Below, one piece after another: positions 43,227 through 51,641 of a stretch of DNA of 64,000 nt. Origin of the DNA: Streptomyces parvulus (lineage in GTDB: Bacteria > Actinomycetota > Actinomycetes > Streptomycetales > Streptomycetaceae); contig NZ_BMRX01000016.1 in NCBI RefSeq assembly GCF_014648855.1, positions 62,001 through 126,000 on the forward strand, read 5' to 3'. The position numbers and the translations under genes are program-made. The notes below the pieces were generated by a model. That model was given only the letters and a program-made list of their open reading frames with translations. It did not search any database and had not been told where the DNA came from. Position 1 is the first letter of the stretch; the number at the start of each line of letters is the position of its first letter.

Positions 43227-44125
43227 CGGTCACCGGTACGGCGCACGCCGTCGACGCGGAGCACGGCACCCTGGCCAAGGCCGCCGACGAGAACTTCCCC
43301 GTGGCACCCTTCTTCCTGCCGCGCGACTGGCGCACCGACCTCATGGCCGTCTACGGCTTCGCCCGCCTCGTCGACGACATCGGCGACGGCGACCTCGCCC
43401 CGGGCGGCGCCGACGCCCGCCACCTCGGCGTCCCCGAGGAGCACGCCGACGACCGGGTCCGCATGCTCGACGCCTTCGAGGAGGACCTGCGCAGGGTCTT
43501 CGACGGCACCCCGCGCCACCCCCTGCTGCGCCGCCTGCGGCCCACCGTCCGCCGCCGCTCGCTGACCCCCGCGCCGTTCCTCGGCCTGATCGCCGCCAAC
43601 CGCCAGGACCAGCTCGTCGGGCGGTACGAGACGTACGACGACCTCCTCGCCTACTGCGAGCTGTCCGCCAACCCGGTCGGCCACCTCGTCCTCGCCGTCA
43701 CCGGCACCGCGACGCCCGAGCGGATCCGCCGCTCCGACGCCGTCTGCACCGCCCTCCAGATCGTCGAGCACCTCCAGGACGTCGCCGAGGACCTCGGACG
43801 GGACCGGATCTACCTGCCCGCCGAGGACATGAAGCGCTTCCGCGTCCAGGAGGAGGACCTCGCCGCGCCCACCGCCAACGCCTCGGTGCGCGCCCTCATC
43901 GCCTACGAGGCCGGACGCGCCCACGACCTGCTGGACGAGGGTGCCCCCCTGGTGGGCAGCGTCCACGGCCGGCTGCGCCTGCTGCTCGCGGGCTTCGTGG
44001 GCGGCGGCCGGGCCGCGCTGCGGGCGATCGCCGACGCGGACCACGACGTACTTCCCGGCCCGCCCAAGCCCGGCAAGCTCCGATTGCTGCGCGAGACGGG
44101 CCTGGCCCTGCGAGGAGAGGGGTGA
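43223..44125 (+). CDS. hpnC: HpnC, presqualene diphosphate to hydroxysqualene synthase
   Basis: This 300-aa squalene/phytoene synthase-family protein has the first diphosphate-binding motif DDIGD at 51-55 (FARLVDDIGD) and the second QDVAED at 185-190, plus YCELSANPVGHLVL. In the HpnCDE route, HpnC converts presqualene diphosphate to hydroxysqualene. It is soluble or membrane-peripheral and works on the product of HpnD encoded next. ATG 43223 is taken as start because family members begin a short distance before an AENFPVA-type segment; GTG 43193 is an in-frame alternative. Its stop overlaps a GTG near the hpnD start. Confidence 0.95.
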   Translation: MTVTGTAHAVDAEHGTLAKAADENFPVAPFFLPRDWRTDLMAVYGFARLVDDIGDGDLAPGGADARHLGVPEEHADDRVRMLDAFEEDLRRVFDGTPRHPLLRRLRPTVRRRSLTPAPFLGLIAANRQDQLVGRYETYDDLLAYCELSANPVGHLVLAVTGTATPERIRRSDAVCTALQIVEHLQDVAEDLGRDRIYLPAEDMKRFRVQEEDLAAPTANASVRALIAYEAGRAHDLLDEGAPLVGSVHGRLRLLLAGFVGGGRAALRAIADADHDVLPGPPKPGKLRLLRETGLALRGEG

Positions 44126-44133
44126 TCGGGACC

Positions 44134-45072
44134 GTGGAGTCGTCAGTGAACATGCCGGCGCCGGTGCTCGCCGCCTACAGCTACTGCGAGGCCGTCACCG
44201 GTCAGCAGGCCCGCAACTTCGCCTACGGCATCCGGCTGCTGCCCACGCCGAAGCGGCGGGCGATGTCCGCGCTGTACGCGTTCTCGCGCCGCGTCGACGA
44301 CATCGGCGACGGGACGCTGGCCGACGACGTCAAGGTCGCCCGGCTGGACGAGACCCGCGCGGTGCTCGCCCGGATCCACGAGGGCGCGGTCGACGAGGAC
44401 GACACCGACCCCGTCGCCGTCGCCCTCGCGCACGCCGCGCGCGTCTTCCCCATCCCCCTCGAAGGGCTCGACGAGCTGATCGACGGCGTCCAGATGGACG
44501 TCCGCGGCGAGACCTACGAGACCTGGGACGACCTCAGGACGTACTGCCGCTGCGTCGCGGGCGCCATCGGACGCCTCTCCCTCGGGGTCTTCGGCACCGA
44601 ACCGGGGGCGCACGGCGCCGACCGCGCGCCCGAGTACGCCGACACGCTCGGTCTCGCACTCCAGCTCACCAACATCCTGCGCGACGTCCGCGAGGACGCC
44701 GAGGGCGGCCGGACCTACCTGCCCGCCGACGACCTCGCAAAGTTCGGCTGCTCGGCCGGGTTCCACGGGCCGACGCCTCCCGCCGGCGCCGACTTCGCGG
44801 GCCTCGTGCACTTCGAGGTGCGTCGCGCCCGCGCCCTGTTCGCCGAGGGATACCGGCTGCTCCCCATGCTCGACCGGCGCAGCGGCGCCTGCGTGGCCGC
44901 CATGGCCGGCATCTACCGCCGCCTCCTGGACCGCATCGAGCGCGACCCGGAGGCCGTGCTGCGCGGCCGCGTCTCGCTCCCCGGCCGCGAGAAGGCGTAC
45001 GTCGCCGTCCGCGGCCTGTCCGGACTGGACACCCGGCACGTCACCCGCCGGACCGTCAGGAGGCGCGCCTGA
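44134..45072 (+). CDS. hpnD: HpnD, presqualene diphosphate synthase
   Basis: The 312-aa squalene/phytoene synthase-type enzyme condenses two farnesyl diphosphates to presqualene diphosphate. It has DDIGD at 55-59 (FSRRVDDIGD), RCVAGAIGRLSLGVFG and the second motif NILRDVREDAEGGRTYLP, typical of the HpnD/phytoene synthase branch. GTG 44134 is favoured because GGAGAGGGG ends 11 bases before it; GTG 44122, overlapping the hpnC stop, has the same site only one base away. The stop overlaps the ATG of the 52-aa gene (TGATG). Confidence 0.95.
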   Translation: MESSVNMPAPVLAAYSYCEAVTGQQARNFAYGIRLLPTPKRRAMSALYAFSRRVDDIGDGTLADDVKVARLDETRAVLARIHEGAVDEDDTDPVAVALAHAARVFPIPLEGLDELIDGVQMDVRGETYETWDDLRTYCRCVAGAIGRLSLGVFGTEPGAHGADRAPEYADTLGLALQLTNILRDVREDAEGGRTYLPADDLAKFGCSAGFHGPTPPAGADFAGLVHFEVRRARALFAEGYRLLPMLDRRSGACVAAMAGIYRRLLDRIERDPEAVLRGRVSLPGREKAYVAVRGLSGLDTRHVTRRTVRRRA

Positions 45073-45230
45073 TGGACACACCCGGCACACGCGACGCACC
45101 CGGCCCGGACCGGGCCCCCGTCGTGGACCGGCGGGCAACCCTCCGGTGGCGGTCGGCGTCCCTGACTGAGACGGTCGGCCGTACGCCGTTCAAACACCAC
45201 GGCGACCGGACAGGGAAGGGCGCACGATGA
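45072..45230 (+). CDS. 52-aa protein between hpnD and hpnE (DUF6380-like)
   Basis: ATG 45072 has a perfect AGGAGG eight bases upstream, starts in the hpnD stop (TGATG) and ends in the hpnE start (ATGA), so it is embedded in the translational chain of the operon. The product is MDTPGTRDAPGPDRAPVVDR followed by RATLRWRSASLTETVGRTPF and a basic tail HHGDRTGKGAR. It is hydrophilic and basic, with no membrane segment. The RATLR...SLTxTVGRxPF pattern recalls a small Streptomyces family (DUF6380), from memory. Role unknown; it could assist the neighbouring squalene enzymes or merely couple translation. Confidence 0.65.
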   Translation: MDTPGTRDAPGPDRAPVVDRRATLRWRSASLTETVGRTPFKHHGDRTGKGAR

Positions 45231-46663
45231 CGCACGCCGACGGCACGCGTGACGGGGGAGAGGTCACGGACGTCTCCGCCCCGCGTCCCGGTGCGCACAC
45301 CGTGGTGGTCGGCGGCGGACTCGCCGGGGTCACCTCCGCACTGGCGCTCGCCGACGCGGGCGTGCGGGTCACCCTGCTCGAGGGGCGCCCGCGGCTGGGC
45401 GGGCTCGCCTTCTCCTTCCGGCGCGGCGACCTCACCGTCGACAACGGCCAGCACGTCTACCTGCGCTGCTGCACCGCCTACCGCTGGTTCCTGGACCGCA
45501 TCGGCGGCGCCGGGCTGGCTCCCGTGCAGGACCGCCTCGACGTGCCCGTCCTCGACCTGGCCCGGCCCGAGGGCCGCCGGCTCGGCAGACTGCGCCGCGA
45601 CCCGCTGCCCGTGCCGCTGCACCTAGGCCGCAGCCTGGCGACGTACCCCCACCTCTCGCTCGCCGAGCGCGCCGGGGTCGGCCGGGCCGCCCTCGCGCTC
45701 AAAGGGCTCGACCTCGCCGACCCGAGCCTCGACGACCGGGACTTCGGCAGCTGGCTGGCCGAGCACGGCCAGTCGCCGCGTGCCGTCGAGGCCCTGTGGG
45801 ACCTGGTCGGCGTCGCCACCCTGAACGCGGTCGCGGGCGACGCCTCGCTCGGCCTCGCCGCGATGGTGTTCAAGACCGGCCTGCTGTCCGACCCGGGCGC
45901 CGCCGACATCGGCTGGGCCCGCGTCCCGCTGGGCGAACTGCACGACCGGCTGGCCCGCAAGGCCCTCGACTCCGCCGGCGTGCGCACCGAGGTCCGCACC
46001 CGCGTCACCGCCCTCCACCGGGACGGCGGCGGAGGCTGGGGCGTGCACATCCCCGGGGAGACGCTCCACGCCGACTCGGTCGTCCTCGCCGTACCCCAGC
46101 GCGAGGCGTACGACCTGCTGCCGGACGGCGCGCTCGACGCCCCGGAGCACCTGCTGGAGATCGGCACCGCGCCGATCCTCAACATCCACGTGGTCTACGA
46201 CCGCCAGGTGCTCGCCGCACCGTTCCTCACGGCGCTCGGCACCCCGGTGCAGTGGGTGTTCGACCGCACCGAGGCCTCCGGGCTGAAGGAGGGTCAGTAC
46301 CTGGCGCTGTCGCAGTCGACCGCGCAGCACGAGATCGACGAGCCCGTGGCCACGCTGCGCGAGCGGTACCTGCCCGAACTGGAGCGGCTGCTGCCGCGCA
46401 GCCGCGGTGCCGAGGTGAAGGACTTCTTCGTGACCAGGGAGCGCACCGCGACGTTCGCCCCCGCCCCCGGCGTCGGCCGCCTCCGGCCCGGCGCCCGCAC
46501 CAAGGCACCCGGCCTGTACCTGGCCGGAGCGTGGACCGCCACCGGGTGGCCCGCGACCATGGAGAGTGCGGTTCGCAGCGGTGTCGGAGCGGCGGGCGCC
46601 GCTCTCGGCGCCCTGGGCCGGTCCCGCGGACTCCTTCCCGATTTCTTCGAGGAGGCGGCATGA
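45227..46663 (+). CDS. hpnE: HpnE, hydroxysqualene dehydroxylase (FAD amine-oxidase fold)
   Basis: The 478-aa flavoprotein has an N-terminal FAD Rossmann motif VVVGGGLAGVTSALALADAG (GGGLAG at 29-34), the second motif LGGLAFSFRRGDLTVDNGQH and the C-terminal PGLYLAGAWTATGWPATMES, which matches the squalene-associated FAD-dependent desaturase group. HpnE reductively removes the hydroxyl from hydroxysqualene to yield squalene. GGGAAGGG precedes ATG 45227. Its TGA overlaps the ATG of the prenyl synthase gene (ATGA). Confidence 0.95.
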   Translation: MTHADGTRDGGEVTDVSAPRPGAHTVVVGGGLAGVTSALALADAGVRVTLLEGRPRLGGLAFSFRRGDLTVDNGQHVYLRCCTAYRWFLDRIGGAGLAPVQDRLDVPVLDLARPEGRRLGRLRRDPLPVPLHLGRSLATYPHLSLAERAGVGRAALALKGLDLADPSLDDRDFGSWLAEHGQSPRAVEALWDLVGVATLNAVAGDASLGLAAMVFKTGLLSDPGAADIGWARVPLGELHDRLARKALDSAGVRTEVRTRVTALHRDGGGGWGVHIPGETLHADSVVLAVPQREAYDLLPDGALDAPEHLLEIGTAPILNIHVVYDRQVLAAPFLTALGTPVQWVFDRTEASGLKEGQYLALSQSTAQHEIDEPVATLRERYLPELERLLPRSRGAEVKDFFVTRERTATFAPAPGVGRLRPGARTKAPGLYLAGAWTATGWPATMESAVRSGVGAAGAALGALGRSRGLLPDFFEEAA

Positions 46664-47796
46664 GAGCCGACCCGCGCGGGGCCGACTCCCGCACTCCCGG
46701 TACCGCAACTGGAGGAAAGACTGTGCCCACCGCGCCCCCCGGCCCGAAGGCCGCTCCGAGGACCACGGTGGACGTGACCGCGCTGCTGGAGCGCGGCCGG
46801 ACCCTGGCCACGCCGGTCCTGCGGGCGGCCGTCGACCGCCTCGCGCCTCCCATGGACACCGTCGCCGCCTACCACTTCGGCTGGATCGACGCCCAGGGCA
46901 ACCCCGCGGACGGCGACGGCGGCAAGGCCGTCCGGCCCGCGCTCGCCGTGCTCTCCGCCGAGGTCACCGGCGCCGCGCCCGAGGTCGGCGTGCCCGGCGC
47001 GGTGGCCGTGGAGCTGGTGCACAACTTCTCCCTGCTGCACGACGACCTGATGGACGGCGACGAGCAGCGCCGCCACCGCGACACCGTCTGGAAGGTGCAC
47101 GGCCCCGCCCAGGCCATCCTGGTCGGCGACGCCCTCTTCGCCCTCGCCAACGAGGTGCTGCTCGAACTGGGCACCGTCGAGGCAGGCCGCGCCACCCGCC
47201 GCCTCACCCGCGCCACCCGCGCCCTGATCGACGGCCAGGCCCAGGACATCTCCTACGAGCACCGCGACCGGGTCAGCGTCGAGGAGTGCCTGGAGATGGA
47301 GGGCAACAAGACCGGCGCCCTGCTCGCCTCGGCCAGCTCCATCGGCGCGGTGCTCGGCGGCGCCGACGAGCGCACCGCCGACACCCTGGAGAAGTACGGC
47401 TACCACCTGGGCCTCGCCTTCCAGGCCGTCGACGACCTCCTCGGCATCTGGGGCGACCCGGGCTCCACCGGCAAGCAGACCTGGAGCGACCTGCGCCAGC
47501 GCAAGAAGTCCCTCCCGGTCGTCGCCGCCCTCGCGGCGGGCGGCCCGGCCTCCGAACGGCTCGGCGAGATCCTCGCGGCCGACGCCAAGACCAGCGACTT
47601 CGCGAACTTCTCCGAGGAGGAGTTCGCGGCCCGCGCCGCCCTCATCGAGGAGGCGGGCGGGCGCGAGTGGACCGCCGACGAGGCGCGCCGCCAGCACACC
47701 ATCGCCCTTGAAGCCCTCGACGCCGTCGACATGCCCGAGCCGGTACGGGACCGGTTCGCGGCGCTCGCCGACTTCGTCGTCGTACGAAAGAGATGA
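46660..47796 (+). CDS. Polyprenyl diphosphate synthase (FPP synthase type)
   Basis: This 378-aa trans-prenyltransferase has the first aspartate-rich motif DDLMD at 128-132 (LLHDDLMDGDEQRRHR) and a second DDLLGIWGD beginning at 258, plus GGKAVRPALAVLSAEV and FALANEVLLELG. It should join IPP and DMAPP units into farnesyl diphosphate for squalene synthesis; product length is not certain from the residues before DDxxD (F-S-L-L-H). Two starts are credible: ATG 46660, overlapping the hpnE stop with GAGGAGG upstream, and GTG 46723 with GGAGGAAA six bases upstream. The longer form is given here. Confidence 0.92.
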   Translation: MRADPRGADSRTPGTATGGKTVPTAPPGPKAAPRTTVDVTALLERGRTLATPVLRAAVDRLAPPMDTVAAYHFGWIDAQGNPADGDGGKAVRPALAVLSAEVTGAAPEVGVPGAVAVELVHNFSLLHDDLMDGDEQRRHRDTVWKVHGPAQAILVGDALFALANEVLLELGTVEAGRATRRLTRATRALIDGQAQDISYEHRDRVSVEECLEMEGNKTGALLASASSIGAVLGGADERTADTLEKYGYHLGLAFQAVDDLLGIWGDPGSTGKQTWSDLRQRKKSLPVVAALAAGGPASERLGEILAADAKTSDFANFSEEEFAARAALIEEAGGREWTADEARRQHTIALEALDAVDMPEPVRDRFAALADFVVVRKR

Positions 47797-47830
47797 TCAT
47801 TATCGGTCGAATAGCCCTCGCGTAGTCGCC

Positions 47831-47861
47831 GGCCGGTGTCCTCGACGGACAGGCACCGGCC
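47831..47861 (+). promoter_or_regulatory. Intra-operon hairpin before shc
   Basis: GGCCGGTG (47831-47838) pairs with CACCGGCC (47854-47861), with an inner TCC/GGA pairing. It lies in the only sizeable gap (116 bp) of the operon and may attenuate or process the transcript between the prenyl synthase and shc. Confidence 0.45.
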
Positions 47862-47912
47862 GACGGCGGACCCAAGCAGAGCACCGTATGCACACTGCAC
47901 GAAGGGGAAGCC

Positions 47913-49967
47913 ATGACAGCGACGACCGACGGAAGCACCGGGGCGGCCCTGAAGCCCCTCGCGCCCTCGGCCAGCGAAGAAGACATCACCGTCCCCGCCG
48001 CGGCGGCCGGGGTACCAGAAGCCGCCGCACGCGCCGTCCGGCGCGCCACGGACTTCCTGCTGTCGCGGCAGGACGCCCAGGGCTGGTGGAAGGGCGACCT
48101 CGAGACCAACGTCACGATGGACGCCGAGGACCTGCTGCTGCGTCAGTTCCTCGGCATCCAGGACGAGGAGACCACGCGCGCCGCCGCCCTCTTCGTCCGC
48201 GGCGAGCAGCGCGAGGACGGCACCTGGGCCACCTTCTACGGCGGCCCCGGCGACCTGTCCGCCACCATCGAGGCCTACGTCGCCCTCCGCCTGGCCGGAG
48301 ACTCCCCGGACGCCCCGCACATGGCGCGGGCAGCGGAGTGGATCCGGGCCCGTGGCGGCATCGCGGCCTCCCGCGTCTTCACCCGGATCTGGCTCGCCCT
48401 GTTCGGCTGGTGGAAATGGGACGACCTCCCGGAACTCCCGCCGGAGCTGATCTACTTCCCCACCTGGGTACCGCTCAACATCTACGACTTCGGCTGCTGG
48501 GCCCGGCAGACCATCGTGCCGCTCACGATCGTCTCGGCGAAGCGGCCCGTGCGCCCGGCGCCCTTCCCGCTGGACGAACTGCACACCGACCCGGCGATGC
48601 CCAGCCCTCCGCGTCCGCTCGCGCCGGCCGCCAGCTGGGACGGCGCCTTCCAGCGCATCGACAAGGCGCTGCACGCCTACCGCAAGGTCGCCCCGCGCAG
48701 GCTGCGCCGGGCCGCCATGAACACCGCCGCCCGCTGGATCATCGAGCGCCAGGAGAACGACGGGTGCTGGGGCGGCATCCAGCCGCCGGCCGTGTACTCG
48801 GTCATCGCGCTGTACCTGCTCGGCTACGACCTCGAACACCCCGTGATGCGGGCCGGCCTCGAGTCCCTGGACCGCTTCGCCGTGTGGCGCGAGGACGGCG
48901 CCCGGATGATCGAGGCCTGCCAGTCGCCGGTCTGGGACACCTGCCTGGCCACCATCGCGCTGGCCGACGCCGGGGTGCCCGCCGACCATCCGCAGCTGGT
49001 GAAGGCCGCCGACTGGATGCTCGGCGAGCAGATCGTGCGCCCCGGCGACTGGTCGGTCAAGCGCCCCGGACTGCCGCCCGGCGGCTGGGCGTTCGAGTTC
49101 CACAACGACAACTACCCCGACATCGACGACACCGCCGAGGTGGTACTCGCCCTGCGCCGGGTCAGCCACCACGACCCGGAGCGGGTGGAGAAGGCCATCG
49201 GCCGCGGGGTCCGCTGGAACCTCGGCATGCAGTCGAAGAACGGCGCCTGGGGTGCCTTCGACACCGACAACACCAGCCCCTTCCCCAACCGCCTGCCGTT
49301 CTGCGACTTCGGCGAGGTCATCGACCCGCCCTCGGCCGACGTCACCGCGCACGTCGTCGAGAGCCTCGCCGTCGAGGGGCTCGCCGACGACCCGCGCACC
49401 CGGCGCGGCATCCAGTGGCTGCTCGCCGAACAGGAGCCGGACGGTTCGTGGTTCGGCCGCTGGGGCGTCAACTACGTCTACGGCACCGGCTCCGTCGTCC
49501 CCGCCCTGACCGCCGCCGGCTTCCCCACCACGCACCCGGCGATCCGCCGCGCGGTGACCTGGCTCGAGTCCGTGCAGAACGACGACGGCGGCTGGGGCGA
49601 GGACCTGCGCTCCTACCGCTACACCAAGGAGTGGAGCGGCCGGGGCGCCTCGACCGCCTCGCAGACGGCGTGGGCGCTGATGGCCCTGCTGGCCGCGGGC
49701 GAGCGGGAGTCGGGCGCGGTGGAGCGCGGCGTGGCGTGGCTCGCCTCCACCCAGCGCGAGGACGGCTCCTGGGACGAGCCGTACTTCACCGGCACCGGCT
49801 TCCCCTGGGACTTCTCCATCAACTACCACCTCTACCGGCAGGTGTTCCCGCTCACCGCGCTCGGCCGGTACGTCCACGGAGAGCCCTTCGCCGCGAAGAA
49901 ACGCCCGGCCCCGAAGGCCGAGCGGCCCGCGGGCGCGCCGTCCACGGCCGAGGCCAAGGCCGGCTGA
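47913..49967 (+). CDS. shc: Squalene-hopene cyclase
   Basis: The 684-aa membrane-associated cyclase turns squalene into hopene and hopanol in one polycyclisation. The protonating motif D403-I-D405-D406 (YPDIDDTAEV) is intact, and QW repeats recur through the protein (EQREDGTW, RQENDGCWGG, EQEPDGSWFG, VQNDDGGWGE, TQREDGSWDE). The length is typical. ATG 47913 has AAGGGGAAG upstream; the N-terminal 30 residues are a variable Ala/Glu-rich extension. The stop overlaps hpnG (TGATG). Confidence 0.97.
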   Translation: MTATTDGSTGAALKPLAPSASEEDITVPAAAAGVPEAAARAVRRATDFLLSRQDAQGWWKGDLETNVTMDAEDLLLRQFLGIQDEETTRAAALFVRGEQREDGTWATFYGGPGDLSATIEAYVALRLAGDSPDAPHMARAAEWIRARGGIAASRVFTRIWLALFGWWKWDDLPELPPELIYFPTWVPLNIYDFGCWARQTIVPLTIVSAKRPVRPAPFPLDELHTDPAMPSPPRPLAPAASWDGAFQRIDKALHAYRKVAPRRLRRAAMNTAARWIIERQENDGCWGGIQPPAVYSVIALYLLGYDLEHPVMRAGLESLDRFAVWREDGARMIEACQSPVWDTCLATIALADAGVPADHPQLVKAADWMLGEQIVRPGDWSVKRPGLPPGGWAFEFHNDNYPDIDDTAEVVLALRRVSHHDPERVEKAIGRGVRWNLGMQSKNGAWGAFDTDNTSPFPNRLPFCDFGEVIDPPSADVTAHVVESLAVEGLADDPRTRRGIQWLLAEQEPDGSWFGRWGVNYVYGTGSVVPALTAAGFPTTHPAIRRAVTWLESVQNDDGGWGEDLRSYRYTKEWSGRGASTASQTAWALMALLAAGERESGAVERGVAWLASTQREDGSWDEPYFTGTGFPWDFSINYHLYRQVFPLTALGRYVHGEPFAAKKRPAPKAERPAGAPSTAEAKAG

Positions 49968-50608
49968 TGAACCCCACGACCGGACCGTCGCCGCTGCTGA
50001 TCGCCTGCGCGCTCGGCATCGAGCACCTCGCCCTGCGCACCGGCGACCGCCGCGGCGCCGGCGGGCCGGTCACCGTCCTGCGCACCGGCATGGGCCCCCG
50101 CGCGGCCGAGCGCTCGGTCGCCCGGGTCCTGGCCGACCCGGCGCTCGGCTCCGCGGCCGTGCTCGCCACGGGCTTCTGCGCGGGCCTCGCCCCGGGCATG
50201 CACCCCGGCGACCTGGTCGTCGCCGAGGAGACCCGGGACCCCCGCTCCACCGTCTCCTGCGTCGGCATCGACCGGCTCGTCAAGGAACTCGTGCGGGCCG
50301 CGCCGGGCCGCACCGTCCACACCGGGCCGCTGACCGGCTCGGACCACGTCGTTCGCGGCCCGGAGCGCGCCGATCTGCTCGCGACCGGCGCGATCGCCGT
50401 CGACATGGAGTCCGCCGCCACGCTCCTGAGCGCCGTACGGGCCGGCGAGCGCCCCGTTGCGGCCGTTCGTGTGGTCGTGGACGCTCCAGAACACGAACTC
50501 GTACGGATCGGCACCGTGCGCGGTGGAATATCGGCTTTCCGCGTTCTTCGATCCGTTCTTCCCGCATTTTTCGAATGGCACCGTTCTTTGCTGCTCCCCC
50601 GGAGGTGA
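49967..50608 (+). CDS. hpnG: HpnG, adenosylhopane nucleosidase/phosphorylase
   Basis: This 213-aa protein has the purine nucleoside phosphorylase/MTA nucleosidase fold: VLRTGMGPRAAERSV, VLATGFCAGLAPGMHPGDLV and the diagnostic AIAVDMESAA with D146 and E148. HpnG removes adenine from adenosylhopane to give ribosylhopane, acting after HpnH, encoded next. Databases sometimes misname the actinobacterial form as a butenyl-diphosphate reductase. ATG 49967 overlaps the shc stop by one base and relies on translational coupling. Confidence 0.92.
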   Translation: MNPTTGPSPLLIACALGIEHLALRTGDRRGAGGPVTVLRTGMGPRAAERSVARVLADPALGSAAVLATGFCAGLAPGMHPGDLVVAEETRDPRSTVSCVGIDRLVKELVRAAPGRTVHTGPLTGSDHVVRGPERADLLATGAIAVDMESAATLLSAVRAGERPVAAVRVVVDAPEHELVRIGTVRGGISAFRVLRSVLPAFFEWHRSLLLPRR

Positions 50609-50614
50609 GCCCAG

Positions 50615-51637
50615 ATGGCCATGCCGCTGCGCCAGTCCGTCAAGGTCGCTACATACCTGGCCGAACAGAAGATTCGCCGACGCGACAAGTTTCCGCTCAT
50701 CGTGGAATTGGAGCCGCTCTTCGCCTGCAACCTCAAGTGCGAGGGGTGCGGAAAGATCCAGCACCCGGCCGGGGTGCTCAAGCAGCGCATGCCGGTCGCC
50801 CAGGCCGTGGGAGCGGTGCTCGAATCGGGCGCCCCGATGGTCTCCATCGCCGGTGGCGAGCCCCTGATGCACCCGCAGATCGACGAGATCGTGCGGCAGC
50901 TCGTGGCCAAGCGGAAGTACGTCTTCCTGTGCACCAACGCGCTGCTCATGCGCAAGAAGATGGACAAGTTCAAGCCCTCCCCCTACTTCGCCTTCGCGGT
51001 CCACATCGACGGCCTGCGTGAGCGGCACGACGAGTCCGTGGCGAAGGAAGGCGTCTTCGACGAGGCCGTGGAGGCCATCAAGGAGGCCAAGCGGCGCGGC
51101 TTCCGCGTCACCACCAACTCGACCTTCTTCAACACCGACACCCCGCAGACCATCGTCGAGGTGCTCAACTTCCTCAACGACGACCTCCAGGTCGACGAGA
51201 TGATGATCTCGCCCGCCTACGCCTACGAGAAGGCCCCCGACCAGGAGCACTTCCTGGGCGTGGAGCAGACCCGCGAGCTGTTCAAGAAGGCCTTCTCCGG
51301 TGGCAACCGGGCCCGCTGGCGGCTCAACCACTCCCCGCTGTTCCTCGACTTCCTCGAGGGCAAGGTCGACTTCCCCTGCACCGCCTGGGCCATCCCCAAC
51401 TACTCCCTCTTCGGCTGGCAGCGCCCCTGCTACCTGATGAGCGACGGGTACGTGCCCACCTACCGGGAGCTGATCGAGGACACCGACTGGGACAAGTACG
51501 GCCGCGGCAAGGACCCGCGCTGCGCCAACTGCATGGCGCACTGCGGCTACGAGCCGACCGCCGTCCTGGCCACCATGGGGTCCCTCAAGGAGTCCCTGCG
51601 CGCCATGCGCGAGACCGTCTCCTCGAACCGGGAATGA
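50615..51637 (+). CDS. hpnH: HpnH, radical SAM adenosylhopane synthase
   Basis: The 340-aa radical SAM enzyme has the [4Fe-4S] motif C38-N-L-K-C42-E-G-C45 (FACNLKCEGCGKIQHP), SIAGGEPLMHPQIDEI and a C-terminal cysteine cluster (DPRCANCMAHCGYEPT), with a hopanoid-specific DUF3463-like tail. HpnH attaches the 5'-deoxyadenosyl group to diploptene, the first step of side-chain extension. GGAGGTGA lies six bases before ATG 50615. It is four bases upstream of ispG. Confidence 0.96.
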   Translation: MAMPLRQSVKVATYLAEQKIRRRDKFPLIVELEPLFACNLKCEGCGKIQHPAGVLKQRMPVAQAVGAVLESGAPMVSIAGGEPLMHPQIDEIVRQLVAKRKYVFLCTNALLMRKKMDKFKPSPYFAFAVHIDGLRERHDESVAKEGVFDEAVEAIKEAKRRGFRVTTNSTFFNTDTPQTIVEVLNFLNDDLQVDEMMISPAYAYEKAPDQEHFLGVEQTRELFKKAFSGGNRARWRLNHSPLFLDFLEGKVDFPCTAWAIPNYSLFGWQRPCYLMSDGYVPTYRELIEDTDWDKYGRGKDPRCANCMAHCGYEPTAVLATMGSLKESLRAMRETVSSNRE

Positions 51638-51641
51638 CGTC

